This document shows positions 39,750-48,124 of a DNA stretch of 48,132 nt, one piece after another (within the stretch, counting starts at the first letter, position 1; every line of letters starts with the position of its first letter). The notes under the pieces were generated by a model. That model was not told where the DNA came from. It searched no databases and saw nothing but the letters and a program-made list of their open reading frames with translations. The translations under genes were made by a program, and so were the position numbers. The DNA is from Bacteroidales bacterium (GTDB lineage Bacteria > Bacteroidota > Bacteroidia > Bacteroidales > Muribaculaceae), in assembly GCA_900768685.1 (NCBI GenBank), contig CAAGDX010000037.1:1-48132 (forward strand), read 5' to 3'.

Positions 39750-40136
39750 ATGGAATCCACAAGACAAGCAAAAATTTCAAGGCTACTGCAGAAAGAACTG
39801 AGTGAAATTTTCCGTGTGCAGACGGCTAAAACGCATGGCGTACTCGTTTCCGTGAGTGCTGTGCGTGTGTCTCCGGACTTGAGCATCGCTCGTGCATATC
39901 TTTCCGTTTTCCCTTCAGATAAGGCACAGTTGATTATAGACAACGTTAACAAAAATTCCAAGTCTATCCGCTATGAACTTGCTGCGAAGGTTAGGTATCA
40001 ACTTCGCAAAACTCCGGAACTCTTTTTCCATATTGACGATTCTCTGGACTATATCGAGAATATTGATAATCTGCTGAAAAAAGACGCTAAGGAAGAGGTT
40101 CCTTCCGGAAGTAAGGAAGATAACAAAGAAGCATAA
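39750..40136 (+). CDS. rbfA: Ribosome-binding factor A
   Basis: A 128-residue KH-domain protein that assists late maturation of the 30S subunit and 16S rRNA 5' end processing. It begins with the family start STRQAKISRLLQKELSEIF. VSVSAVRVSPDLSIARAYLSVF and LRKTPELFFHIDDSLDYIENIDNLL complete the RbfA pattern. A short charged tail (KKDAKEEVPSGSKEDNKEA) extends beyond the fold. It is followed 76 bp later by the LolC/E-like permease, an arrangement common in Bacteroidales. Confidence 0.95.
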   Translation: MESTRQAKISRLLQKELSEIFRVQTAKTHGVLVSVSAVRVSPDLSIARAYLSVFPSDKAQLIIDNVNKNSKSIRYELAAKVRYQLRKTPELFFHIDDSLDYIENIDNLLKKDAKEEVPSGSKEDNKEA

Positions 40137-40212
40137 GTGATATTTGTCGGCTTCTTTTTCCGGCTCGGCAATTTTATCAGATGCACTATGCAACAGCAAT
40201 TTTTCTGGCTTT

Positions 40213-41421
40213 ATGAAACCGGAATTTAAAATAGCACTCCGCTACCTCTTTTCGTGCAAGCAGCATAACGCCGTGAATATCATCTCCATGATATCCGTTG
40301 GCGGTGTTGCTGTGGCTGCTATGGCAATGGTGGTGGTGCTGTCTGTTTTTAACGGTTTTGCGGAACTATCAGAGAAGCAATTGTCGCATCTTGCACCGCC
40401 GTTGCAAATCACTCCCGCCTCAGGGAGCATTATCAGTAATTGCGACTCTGTGTCTGACGTTGTTTGCGGCATTGAGGGCGTAAATGCAGCAGAACCTATA
40501 GTGACTCAGCAGGCTTTGGCTGCAACTCAAAGCACGCAAATACCTGTGAATATTATTGGTGTAAGTCCTTCTTTTGCAGACAATTCAAATCTCGAAGATG
40601 TGATTATTGACGGCAGTGCTACGTCGGAAGAAATTGCAAATTATGCCATTCTCAGTGTTGGCGTGGCTATTGATATCAATCTTCACCGCGAGGAAATCCC
40701 GGTTGTGGATATTTTTGTGCCAAAACGTGAGGGCAGAATAAACACGGCGAACCCTACTGCCTCTTTCCGCTCTGATACTTTTGTGCCGGTGGGCGTATAT
40801 CAAGTGATGCAGGATACGTACGACACGGATGTCGTGATTTTGCCTATTGATGCCGTACGCCGCTTGCTGGATTTAGACTCCATAACCGCTAATGCACTGA
40901 ATGTTTACACTGCAAATCCGGAAAATGTGGCAAAAAAACTTTCTGCCGCCTTGGGTGATGATTTTGTGGTGAAAACGGCGGTTCAGCAGCAGGAAGAATC
41001 TTTTAAGATGATATCCATTGAGAAATGGGTTACTTTTCTGATGCTTGCTTTTATACTCATCATAGCATCGTTCAATATTGTTTCCACAATTTCAATCCTT
41101 ATTATTGACAAACGCCCGAATATGGATATTCTCATGGCTATGGGTGCCACGCCTGCCATGCTCCGCCGCATTTTTGTGATACAGGGGTGGCTTATCAGTG
41201 TAGCAGGAGGAGTGATAGGTATTATTATCGGACTTGTATTGTCGCTTTTGCAGCAGTATTGTGGAATAATCAAACTTACTGCCTCTGAAAATGCAAATCT
41301 TTCCATAGATGTGTATCCTGTGGCGGTAGAACCGACAGATATACTCATAGTGGCGGCTGTGATATTCGTTATCGGCTCACTCACAGCACTTGTTGCTACG
41401 AGTAGCGGGTGGAAAAAGTAG
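40213..41421 (+). CDS. LolC/E-like ABC transporter permease (FtsX family)
   Basis: 402 residues from the ATG at 40213 (MKPEFKIALRYLFS). The frame is open further upstream only from a TTG at 40144 and gives an implausible N-terminus. There are four TM segments: one after the N-terminal cytoplasmic stretch (VNIISMISVGGVAVAAMAMVVVLSVF), then a large periplasmic domain (about 60-265), and three TMs at the end, including the FtsX signature region NMDILMAMGATPAMLRRIFVIQGWL. The family releases outer-membrane lipoproteins to LolA. The partner ATPase (LolD) is not encoded nearby. Confidence 0.88.
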   Translation: MKPEFKIALRYLFSCKQHNAVNIISMISVGGVAVAAMAMVVVLSVFNGFAELSEKQLSHLAPPLQITPASGSIISNCDSVSDVVCGIEGVNAAEPIVTQQALAATQSTQIPVNIIGVSPSFADNSNLEDVIIDGSATSEEIANYAILSVGVAIDINLHREEIPVVDIFVPKREGRINTANPTASFRSDTFVPVGVYQVMQDTYDTDVVILPIDAVRRLLDLDSITANALNVYTANPENVAKKLSAALGDDFVVKTAVQQQEESFKMISIEKWVTFLMLAFILIIASFNIVSTISILIIDKRPNMDILMAMGATPAMLRRIFVIQGWLISVAGGVIGIIIGLVLSLLQQYCGIIKLTASENANLSIDVYPVAVEPTDILIVAAVIFVIGSLTALVATSSGWKK

Positions 41422-41552
41422 TATCTAATACAAAAAATCGAAGTTACTTTTCTGAAAATTTGCTTTTTATAGTGAATAAAATTGCTTTTTGTTCACAAAT
41501 ATTCGCTTTTAATTCGTATTATAGCATATTTTGTAAATTTTTATTAAAAAGT

Positions 41553-41584
41553 ATTGCACAAATGGAAAATTGTTACTACATTTG
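41553..41584 (+). promoter_or_regulatory. Promoter of a candidate small RNA
   Basis: ATTG (41553-41556), 20 nt, then TACATTTG (41577-41584), a good Bacteroidota match. No plausible ORF follows before the terminator at 41683-41718. The first part of the 326-bp gap (41422-41552) holds only AT-rich sequence with no recognisable feature. Confidence 0.65.
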
Positions 41585-41587
41585 CAC

Positions 41588-41718
41588 GCATTTATGACAA
41601 AATGCTGTAAATTTCCAGTTTTGAATTTACATTGTTTAATAAGAAGTTTATCACTCGATAAACTAAGTAGAGTGTGAAAAATAGGAGAGCATATCCGTGA
41701 CGGTTACGCTCTCCTTTT
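41588..41718 (+). ncRNA. Candidate structured small RNA, about 130 nt
   Basis: Between a promoter and a terminator the sequence forms three successive hairpins. These are GTAAATT/AATTTAC (41607-41613 with 41624-41630), AGTTTATC-ACTC-GATAAACT (41645-41664, a perfect 8-bp stem with a tetraloop) and the terminator stem AGGAGAGC/GCTCTCCT (41683-41690 with 41708-41715). I see no match to tRNA, SRP RNA, 6S, tmRNA or RNase P features. The 5' end is an estimate from the -7 element. Confidence 0.5.
41683..41718. terminator. Bidirectional terminator
   Basis: An 8-bp stem AGGAGAGC/GCTCTCCT (41683-41690 with 41708-41715), followed by TTTT on the plus strand. On the minus strand it is followed by ATTTTTC, so it can also end the leftward miaB operon whose last stop codon is at 41748. 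Confidence 0.8.
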
Positions 41719-41747
41719 GTATTGTGCCTAAAAGTGTTTATAAACTA

Positions 41748-42668
41748 TTATTGAAAAACGTATAGCGGACTTGGCTCAAAACGTGGAAGCGGTGCTACTT
41801 GGATGTTGGCATTGCGAGATTCCAGCGAGTCTGAGGCGTCGCCCATAGTGATTCCGGCAGCGGTGAGGGCGGTTTTCATTTCCTCAATAGCCTTTTCCGG
41901 TGTGTTATTGTCGTTTGAGAGGTGGCAGAGGAAAACGTGCGAGAGTTTTTCGGTATAAATGTCAGCAATGTATTTTGCAGCCACTTTGTTGTCCAGATGT
42001 CCGTTGTCTGCCATAATTCGTGCTTGCAGATGAAGTGCATAACGCCCGTGAGTGAGCATATATTCATCGTAGTTTGATTCCAGCATAATGTGAGTGGCTT
42101 GGCGGAGGTAATAATCCACGCGTTCGCTTATGCAGCCCAGGTCTGTAGCAACAGCAAATTTTATGTTTTCGCCTGCTTCAATGAAGAAGCCCACGTTGTC
42201 GCGACCGTCATGCATAGTGGTGAAAGCCGTGATTTTATATCCTGCTACGGTGATAGGCGTCTCAATAAAAATAGGTTTGTGGAAATCTTTGAGCCTTGTG
42301 GTGAGGCTGTGACGCAAAAAGATTCCGCTGAGGCACTTGGGTGTGCAGATAATGGAGAGGTGAGGGTATTTTTTAGCGAATTTATAGGCATACCGAACAT
42401 GGTCCGCATGGTCGTGAGTGATGAGGATAGCCTTAATTCCGCTCATGGAGATACCGTATTTTTTGAGGGCGGGAGCCACGTCTTCCGGTTTCACTCCGGC
42501 ATCAATGAGTATTCCCGTTTTTTTATCGCCGAAATATTCACAGTTACCGCTACTTCCACTTCCAAAGGACATGAAAAAATATTTTTGCGGCATCTGTGCC
42601 GGTTTGGTTTCTTCTTTCTCAAGGAAGTCAAATAGCGAAGGAGTGTAAATGTTTGATTTTTTCGGCAT
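41748..42668 (-). CDS. MBL-fold metallohydrolase (WalJ/YycJ-like)
   Basis: 306 residues from the ATG at 42668 (MPKKSNIYTPSLFDFL). A longer reading into the preceding methylase gene is rejected because it overlaps that coding region. The metallo-beta-lactamase metal motif is HDHADH (85-90). Further ligands lie in FTTMHDGRDNVGF, ATDLGC and VFLCHLSNDNNTPE. The SFGSGSSGNCEYFGDKKTGILIDAG start of the fold and the HLSNDNN end are typical of YycJ/WalJ proteins, thought to be exonuclease-like enzymes. It is the last gene of the operon miaB / RsmI-like / MBL, 25 bp after the methylase stop. Confidence 0.88.
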   Translation of the reverse strand: MPKKSNIYTPSLFDFLEKEETKPAQMPQKYFFMSFGSGSSGNCEYFGDKKTGILIDAGVKPEDVAPALKKYGISMSGIKAILITHDHADHVRYAYKFAKKYPHLSIICTPKCLSGIFLRHSLTTRLKDFHKPIFIETPITVAGYKITAFTTMHDGRDNVGFFIEAGENIKFAVATDLGCISERVDYYLRQATHIMLESNYDEYMLTHGRYALHLQARIMADNGHLDNKVAAKYIADIYTEKLSHVFLCHLSNDNNTPEKAIEEMKTALTAAGITMGDASDSLESRNANIQVAPLPRFEPSPLYVFQ

Positions 42669-42693
42669 AATTATATTAAGGTGTAAAAATATA

Positions 42694-43404
42694 TTATTCG
42701 GAATATATAAGGAAGATAGACGGGATTTTGTCGTAGTCGTATTTTGCTTTTGCCCAAGCGGAAATTTTGCGAGTGGAGATGTTTTGCTTTTCTCCGGTGA
42801 TGTCGGACGCCACGCAGAGGAGGAGGTTTGCCGGTAGGGTGGAAGCAAGTTCCGCTATCAGTTTGTTGTTTCTGTAAGGCGTTTCAATAAAAATTTGCGT
42901 TTGACGTTCACGGAGGATTCGTCGTTCCATTTCCTTCAGTTTTGCCTGTCGAGCGGATTTGTCTATAGGCAAGTAGCCGTTGAAAGCAAAACTTTGACCG
43001 TTAAATCCGGAACCCATAAGCGACATTATGATGCTTGACGGACCTACGAGCGGCACCACTTCTATTCCGTTTTTCTGTGCTATAGCCACTATATCCGCTC
43101 CCGGGTCCGCTATTGCAGGGCAACCGGCTTCCGAGATTATTCCCATGGAGTGTCCTTCTTTCAGCGGACGAATCATGTCCGGCAATTCTCCCGGTTTTGT
43201 CTGCTCGTTCAGCGTAAAAAAGGTGAGAGTGTCAATATCTATACTTTTGTCGCAGGACTTGAGGAAACGACGGGCGGAACGGATATTTTCCACGATGAAA
43301 AATTTTATTTCACGCAGAATTTCCGTGTTGTAGCCCGGCAACACTTTTTGCACGGTGTTGTCTGAGAGAGGTACGGGGAAGAGATATAGTTTTGCACTGC
43401 TCAT
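42694..43404 (-). CDS. Tetrapyrrole-methylase family SAM-dependent methyltransferase (RsmI-like)
   Basis: 236 residues with the fold of RsmI, which 2'-O-methylates C1402 of 16S rRNA. Landmarks: LYLFPVPLSDN at the start, the SAM loop GIISEAGCPAIADPGADIV (RsmI proper has SDAGTP), VVPLVGPSSIIMSLMGSGFNGQSFAFNGYLP and IFIETPYRN. It is shorter than RsmI (about 280 residues) and has altered signature positions. Many Bacteroidota carry this second paralogue besides true RsmI, so I do not assign the gene symbol. It is encoded 11 bp after miaB, another translation-related RNA modification gene. Confidence 0.85.
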   Translation of the reverse strand: MSSAKLYLFPVPLSDNTVQKVLPGYNTEILREIKFFIVENIRSARRFLKSCDKSIDIDTLTFFTLNEQTKPGELPDMIRPLKEGHSMGIISEAGCPAIADPGADIVAIAQKNGIEVVPLVGPSSIIMSLMGSGFNGQSFAFNGYLPIDKSARQAKLKEMERRILRERQTQIFIETPYRNNKLIAELASTLPANLLLCVASDITGEKQNISTRKISAWAKAKYDYDKIPSIFLIYSE

Positions 43405-43415
43405 ACTTTCTTTCT

Positions 43416-44774
43416 TTATGCTAAATGTCCTATAAGGGTTGCAGATGAAACTTCGTCGATAGTGACGTTTACCAGGTCGCCTACCTTTGTGTTACCCTTG
43501 TCAAACACTACGGTCTTGTTTTGCTGAGTGCGTCCCACCATTTGTGCCGTGCTGCGTTTGGAGACGCCTTCTGCCAGAACTTCAAATGTTTTGCCCACAT
43601 CTTTTTTATTTGAGGCGAGCGAGAGTTCGTTTTGCAGCGCTATCATACGGTTCAGACGGTCTATTTTCACGTCTTCCGGAATATTATCTTTCATCTCGCG
43701 TGAAGCAAGAGTGCCGGGGCGTTCGGAATACTTAAACATGAAAGCGGAGTCAAAGCCCACTTCACGCATCAGCGACAGTGTCTGCTCAAAGTCTTCTTCG
43801 CTTTCGTTGTAAAAGCCGGTAAACATATCGGTGGATATGCCGCAGTCCGGAATTGTTCTCTTGATAGCGGCAATTCTGTCCAGATACCATTCGCGAGTGT
43901 ATTTGCGGTTCATATTCTTCAGCACGGAATTGCTGCCGGACTGCACAGGGAGGTGGATGTGATTGCAGATGTTGTGGTATTTGGCAATAGTTTCTATTGT
44001 TTCATCGCTCATATCTTTGGGGTGCGAAGTGGTGAAACGTACTCTCATATCGGGTGCCGCTTCAGCCACCATTGCCAGGAGTTTTGGGAAGGTGATAACG
44101 TTTCCCTCCGCATCTGTGTATTTATATGAGTTTACGTTTTGCCCCAGCAGTGTCACCTCCTTGAAACCGCGTTTGCGGAGGTCCGCCAGTTCGTTCAGAA
44201 TACTTTCCGCTTCACGGCTTCTTTCCCTGCCGCGAGTGTAAGGCACAATGCAGTATGAGCAGAAATTGTTGCATCCGCGCATAATTGAGATGTAGCCGCT
44301 GATGGGATTCGGACCTATGCGGACGGGAATAACCTCACGATACGTTTCTGTGGTGCTAAGTTGCACGTTTATGGCTGTTTCACCGTTTTCCGCAGCCGCA
44401 AAGAGGTTTGGCAAGTCAAGATAACTGTCCGGACCGGCTACCACATCAACACCGTGATTATTTATGAGCGTTTCTCTGACGCGTTCTGCCATACAGCCGA
44501 TAACACCCACAATCAGTTTGTGATTTTTGCCGCGTTTTCTGCGGAGTGAGGCAAGGAAAGTGAGTCGTGACACTATTTTCTGCTCTGCATTGTCGCGGAT
44601 AGAGCATGTGTTCAGCAGGATAGCGTCTGCCTCCTCGATGTTTTCCGTCAGAGAATAGCCTGCCATACCTAAAATAGAGGCTACAACCTCGCTGTCTGCC
44701 ACATTCATCTGGCAGCCATACGTTTCAATATAAAGTTTACGGCAATAGTCGTTGCCGGAGGAATTGTTGTTCAT
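43416..44774 (-). CDS. miaB: tRNA (N6-isopentenyl adenosine-37-C2)-methylthiotransferase MiaB
   Basis: A radical-SAM enzyme of 452 residues that adds the methylthio group to i6A37 of tRNAs reading UNN codons. The N-terminal UPF0004 domain holds the second 4Fe-4S cluster cysteines C21 (YGCQMN), C57 (NTCSIR) and C94 (GCMAER). The radical-SAM cluster is C168-C172-C175 in RGCNNFCSYCIVPYTRGRERSR. The TRAM domain closes the protein (about 385-450). First gene of a three-gene operon, transcribed from one side of a bidirectional promoter shared with succinate CoA-transferase. Confidence 0.96.
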   Translation of the reverse strand: MNNNSSGNDYCRKLYIETYGCQMNVADSEVVASILGMAGYSLTENIEEADAILLNTCSIRDNAEQKIVSRLTFLASLRRKRGKNHKLIVGVIGCMAERVRETLINNHGVDVVAGPDSYLDLPNLFAAAENGETAINVQLSTTETYREVIPVRIGPNPISGYISIMRGCNNFCSYCIVPYTRGRERSREAESILNELADLRKRGFKEVTLLGQNVNSYKYTDAEGNVITFPKLLAMVAEAAPDMRVRFTTSHPKDMSDETIETIAKYHNICNHIHLPVQSGSNSVLKNMNRKYTREWYLDRIAAIKRTIPDCGISTDMFTGFYNESEEDFEQTLSLMREVGFDSAFMFKYSERPGTLASREMKDNIPEDVKIDRLNRMIALQNELSLASNKKDVGKTFEVLAEGVSKRSTAQMVGRTQQNKTVVFDKGNTKVGDLVNVTIDEVSSATLIGHLA

Positions 44775-44809
44775 TTTTACCTATTTTTTGACTTAAAAGC
44801 AAGAATGTC

Positions 44810-44840
44810 TTTGCAGTTTGACACAAAATCACTACTTTTG
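44810..44840 (+). promoter_or_regulatory. Promoter of the succinate CoA-transferase gene
   Basis: TTTG (44810-44813), exactly 19 nt, then TACTTTTG (44833-44840): the best consensus match in the window. It overlaps the oppositely oriented miaB promoter. The leader is about 90 nt. Confidence 0.8.
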
Positions 44841-44842
44841 TG

Positions 44843-44874
44843 CAAAATTACGAAAACCAATCCTCAGACACAAA
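44843..44874 (-). promoter_or_regulatory. Promoter of the miaB operon
   Basis: On the minus strand TTTG (44874-44871), 20 nt, then TAATTTTG (44850-44843). Its -7 element lies 2 bp from that of the plus-strand promoter, so RNA polymerase cannot occupy both at once. Confidence 0.75.
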
Positions 44875-44936
44875 TAATTTGTGTGGTAAATAATCAAAAA
44901 ATTTCATAAAATATTATATCTATACCAAAAAAAATT

Positions 44937-46430
44937 ATGTCATTCAATTTCATCAGTGCAGAAGAAGCTGCGTCAATGATTAATAATGGAGCTACTATCG
45001 GTTTCTCCGGATTTACTGCTCCCGGCACCCCGAAGGCTGTTCCTGAAGCTTTGGCAAAAAGGGCTGAAAGCGAACATGAAGCAGGCCGCCCATTCAAGGT
45101 TAACATCTTCACAGGTGCTTCCACCAGCGACCATGCAGACGGTGCTCTCTCCAGAGCGAATGCAATTAATATGCGTGCTCCTTATCAGAATGTACCTGAT
45201 TTGCGTAAACGCATCAACTCTCACGACACACACTACTTTGACCGTCACCTTTCTGAAATGGCTCAGGAAATAAGGTACGGATTCTATGGAAAAATGGACT
45301 TCGCTATTATCGAGGCTGCCGATATCACACCGGATGGTGAGATTCTCCTCGGAACAGGTCTCGGTAATACTCCTACATACGCTGCTCTTGCAGAAAAAAT
45401 CATCGTAGAAGTAAATGAGGCTCTCCCGAAATCTCTCTACGGCATGCACGACGTGTATATGCTGCAAGACCCTCCACACCGCCGCGAAATTCCTATCTAT
45501 AAGGCTAATGACAAAATCGGTCGTCCTACTCTGAAAGTTGACCCGAAAAAGGTTGTGGGTATTGTACGCACAAATTTCCTTGACGGTGTAAAACCATTTA
45601 CGGAACCTGATGAAGTTTCAAAGCAAATCGGTGCTAACGTGGTTGGCTTCCTCCTTCATGAATATAAAACCGGTCGTCTGCCTAAGGAATTCCTTCCGCT
45701 CCAGTCCGGTGTGGGTAACGTGGCAAATGCAGTGCTTTACGACCTTGGCGAAAGCAAAGAACTTCCTCCGTTTATGATGTACACGGAAGTGATGCAAAAT
45801 GCTGTGCTTGAACTTATGAAGAAAGGCAAATGTACTTTTGCTTCCACTTGCTCCATGACTTTCAGCGACGATGTAGAAGAATCTTTGTTCAAGGATTTGA
45901 GTTATTTCCACGATAAAATCGTGCTCCGTCCTGCAGAACTTTCAAACAATCCTGAAGTTATCCGTCGTATAGGTGTTATTGCCATGAACACTGCTCTTGA
46001 AGCAGACATTTTTGGCGGTATTAACTCCACACACGTGCTCGGTACAAAGATGATGAACGGTGTAGGTGGTTCCGGTGACTTCACTCGTAATGCTTATATC
46101 TCTATCTTCTCTTGCCCGTCTATCACTAAGGGTGGTCTTATCAGTAACATTGTTCCTATGGTTTCACATGCGGACCACTCAGAGCACTCTGTTGATATCC
46201 TTATCACAGAGCAAGGTGTTGCGGACCTCCGTGCTAAAGACCCGGTGCAGAGAGCGGAAACTATCATTGAAAACTGTGTAAACCCGCTTTACAAGCAACT
46301 CCTCTGGGATTATCTCAAACTGGGCAAAGGTGGTCAAACGCCTCACACTCTTGCTGCTGCCATGGCATTCCACACTGCTTTCAGCGAAACAGGCAACATG
46401 CAAAATGCAGATTTCTCCAAATTCTGCTAA
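44937..46430 (+). CDS. Acetyl-CoA hydrolase/transferase family, succinate CoA-transferase
   Basis: A 497-residue class I CoA-transferase that moves CoA between acetate, succinate or propionate. Signatures: GATIGFSGFTAPGTPKAVP at the start, IIEAADITPDGEILLG, and the catalytic glutamate E284 in MMYTEVMQNAVLELM. The end GVADLRAKDPVQRAETIIENCVNPLYKQLL is characteristic of the Cat1/ScpC/AarC group. In anaerobic Bacteroidales this enzyme fits succinate/propionate/acetate fermentation, in line with mdh elsewhere in the window. It is monocistronic with a consensus promoter and a strong terminator. Codon use looks biased, suggesting high expression. Confidence 0.93.
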   Translation: MSFNFISAEEAASMINNGATIGFSGFTAPGTPKAVPEALAKRAESEHEAGRPFKVNIFTGASTSDHADGALSRANAINMRAPYQNVPDLRKRINSHDTHYFDRHLSEMAQEIRYGFYGKMDFAIIEAADITPDGEILLGTGLGNTPTYAALAEKIIVEVNEALPKSLYGMHDVYMLQDPPHRREIPIYKANDKIGRPTLKVDPKKVVGIVRTNFLDGVKPFTEPDEVSKQIGANVVGFLLHEYKTGRLPKEFLPLQSGVGNVANAVLYDLGESKELPPFMMYTEVMQNAVLELMKKGKCTFASTCSMTFSDDVEESLFKDLSYFHDKIVLRPAELSNNPEVIRRIGVIAMNTALEADIFGGINSTHVLGTKMMNGVGGSGDFTRNAYISIFSCPSITKGGLISNIVPMVSHADHSEHSVDILITEQGVADLRAKDPVQRAETIIENCVNPLYKQLLWDYLKLGKGGQTPHTLAAAMAFHTAFSETGNMQNADFSKFC

Positions 46431-46464
46431 TCACAGAAATATACACATATTTATATATTCTCTT

Positions 46465-46497
46465 AAAAAGCTCCGATGTCCTCGGAGCTTTTTTTTA
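46465..46497 (+). terminator. Terminator of the succinate CoA-transferase gene
   Basis: A 12-bp stem AAAAAGCTCCGA/TCGGAGCTTTTT with a TGTCC loop, extended into a longer T-run. Classic intrinsic terminator, about 35 bp after the stop codon. Confidence 0.92.
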
Positions 46498-46506
46498 GCC
46501 CAAAAA

Positions 46507-46538
46507 CTTGATTTTATTTCCAAAATGCACTAAATTTG
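46507..46538 (+). promoter_or_regulatory. Promoter of the AbiE-type operon
   Basis: CTTG (46507-46510), 20 nt, then TAAATTTG (46531-46538), with the AbiEi-like ATG 31 nt downstream. Confidence 0.6.
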
Positions 46539-46569
46539 TAGCGTTTTAGAAATAAAATGAGGATTTTGT

Positions 46570-47223
46570 ATGTCTAATAATATTAGTTATTTGGAATTTA
46601 GAGAAAAATTACTGCCACAAGGTTGCTTTTCAATCTATCAAGTGCAAGCGTTTTTCCCTGATTTTAATAGGAATAATTTGCTGCGCTGGACGGAGAAAAA
46701 CTATTTGGTGAAACTCCGCAGGGGATGGTACGCATTTTCGGAATTACTTAAAAATCCTGATTATTCCCGTTATGTTGCAAATAGAATTTATCGTCCTTCA
46801 TATATAAGCCTACACACAGCACTGAGTATTTATGGCATGATTCCGGAAGCAGTTGCAAACATTACGTCCGTAACAACACAAAAGACATTGAATTTTCAAA
46901 ATGCATTTGGAAATTACTTTTATTATACGGTAAAACCGGATTTGTTTTTTGGATTTAAGCCTGTGATGCTTCCTTCAAGAAATTCAGAGATAAATTCACC
47001 GCAGCAGACTTGGCTTTTGGCACACCCTGAGAAAGCATTGCTGGATTTGCTATATCTCTATCCTTTTTATAATAACGAGGAAGAAATTGAGCAGCTCCGC
47101 CTTGACGAAGATTTTTTGCAAACCGGATTGGATTTGAATCAACTGAATGAATACCTGAAATTATTTGATAATAAGTCGCTTAACAGAAAAATTAAAATTA
47201 TTGAAAAAATTTATGATTTATGA
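46570..47223 (+). CDS. AbiEi-family antitoxin of a type IV toxin-antitoxin system
   Basis: A 217-residue protein with an N-terminal winged-helix region (FSIYQVQAFFPDFNRNNLLRWTEKNYLVKLRRGWYAFSE, about 19-57) followed by the AbiEi-type domain. Landmarks there are RPSYISLHTALSIYGMIPE, NITSVTTQKTLNFQNAFGNYFYYTVKP and PEKALLDLLYLYPF. AbiEi proteins bind their own promoter and neutralise the AbiEii nucleotidyltransferase. The gene overlaps the toxin gene by 4 bp (ATGA). It is visibly AT-rich compared with the preceding CoA-transferase gene, consistent with horizontal gain. Confidence 0.85.
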   Translation: MSNNISYLEFREKLLPQGCFSIYQVQAFFPDFNRNNLLRWTEKNYLVKLRRGWYAFSELLKNPDYSRYVANRIYRPSYISLHTALSIYGMIPEAVANITSVTTQKTLNFQNAFGNYFYYTVKPDLFFGFKPVMLPSRNSEINSPQQTWLLAHPEKALLDLLYLYPFYNNEEEIEQLRLDEDFLQTGLDLNQLNEYLKLFDNKSLNRKIKIIEKIYDL

Positions 47224-48011
47224 TAGACCTTAATTACATTAACTCTTTCTTCCCTTCGCATATTTCATCTAACGCATCTTTTCAAAAACATATTCTCAAA
47301 GAATATATTCAGCTAATGGTGTTGGATTTTCTTGCAACGACACCGTATATCTGCAAACTTGCGTTTATAGGAGGTACAAATTTACGCTTGATTAAAGGTA
47401 TAGATAGGTTTTCCGAGGATATTGATTTTGATTGTAAAAACTTTTCCGAACAGGAATTTAATGAAATGACGGATGCGGTGATTACTTTCCTGGTAAAGTC
47501 CGGAATCCGTGTGGAAGTAAGAGATAAGACGAGTAATTTGCTCACTGCTTTCAGGAGAAATATTTACTTTCCTCAGTTTCTTTTTGACTTGGGTTTGACA
47601 GGACATAAAGAAGAAAGATTTTTGCTGAAAATTGAAGCACAAGATCAGGGCGTTGATTATCCGTGTGAAATGCAGAATGTGCAAAAATGCGGTTTTTTCT
47701 TTTCGCTTCCTACACCTTCAGATTCAGTCCTTTTAAGTATGAAGCTGTCAGCACTCCTTGCAAGAGCTAAAGGACGTGATTTTTACGATACTATGTTTCT
47801 TATGCAACGGACAATGCCGTCTTACGATTTTTTGAGCAAAAGAATTGGCATTTCTTCGCCGGAACAATTAAAATCCGCTATCACAAATAAACTTGCTTCT
47901 ACGGATTTGAATATCAAGAAAAAAGATTTTGAGCATTTGCTGTTTAATTCTCGCTCCGCTGAAAAAATATTGCAGTTTCAGGAATTTTTCAATATTGTAA
48001 TGCACAGTTAA
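47220..48011 (+). CDS. AbiEii/AbiGii-family nucleotidyltransferase toxin
   Basis: A 263-residue DNA-polymerase-beta-fold nucleotidyltransferase. The active-site region is FIGGTNLRLIKGIDRFSEDIDFD, with the GG(T) loop at 51-53 and the metal-binding D67-x-D69. The later KLSALLARAKGRDFYDTMFLM matches the K/R-rich AbiEii helix. Homologues (AbiEii, MenT) transfer nucleotides to tRNA 3' ends or other targets and cause abortive infection or growth arrest. It is translationally coupled to the AbiEi-like gene. All core residues seem present, so the system is probably active. Confidence 0.88.
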   Translation: MIDLNYINSFFPSHISSNASFQKHILKEYIQLMVLDFLATTPYICKLAFIGGTNLRLIKGIDRFSEDIDFDCKNFSEQEFNEMTDAVITFLVKSGIRVEVRDKTSNLLTAFRRNIYFPQFLFDLGLTGHKEERFLLKIEAQDQGVDYPCEMQNVQKCGFFFSLPTPSDSVLLSMKLSALLARAKGRDFYDTMFLMQRTMPSYDFLSKRIGISSPEQLKSAITNKLASTDLNIKKKDFEHLLFNSRSAEKILQFQEFFNIVMHS

Positions 48012-48035
48012 TAATTATTCATTTTTAGGATTGGG

Positions 48036-48070
48036 ATTTATGGAGAATAATCACTTAAAAATCCATAAAT
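48036..48070 (+). terminator. Possible terminator of the AbiE-type operon
   Basis: A 9-bp stem ATTTATGGA/TCCATAAAT (48036-48044 with 48062-48070) followed by ATTATTTCTTTTTG. It is AT-rich and therefore weak. Confidence 0.45.
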
Positions 48071-48092
48071 ATTATTTCTTTTTGAAACACTT

Positions 48093-48124
48093 TTTGGGGG
48101 AAAAGAAATAATGTGTTAACTTTG
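48093..48124 (+). promoter_or_regulatory. Promoter of a gene beyond the window
   Basis: TTTG (48093-48096), 20 nt, then TAACTTTG (48117-48124), reading rightward off the window edge. Confidence 0.65.

Noticed and set aside
40144..40212. TTG-initiated extension of the LolC/E-like permease
   Set aside because: The ATG at 40213 gives the family N-terminus MKPEFKIALRYLFS directly.
42669..42848. N-terminal extension of the MBL-fold protein
   Set aside because: The extra 60 residues overlap the RsmI-like coding region and are Ser/Thr/Pro junk; the ATG at 42668 matches the start of the fold.
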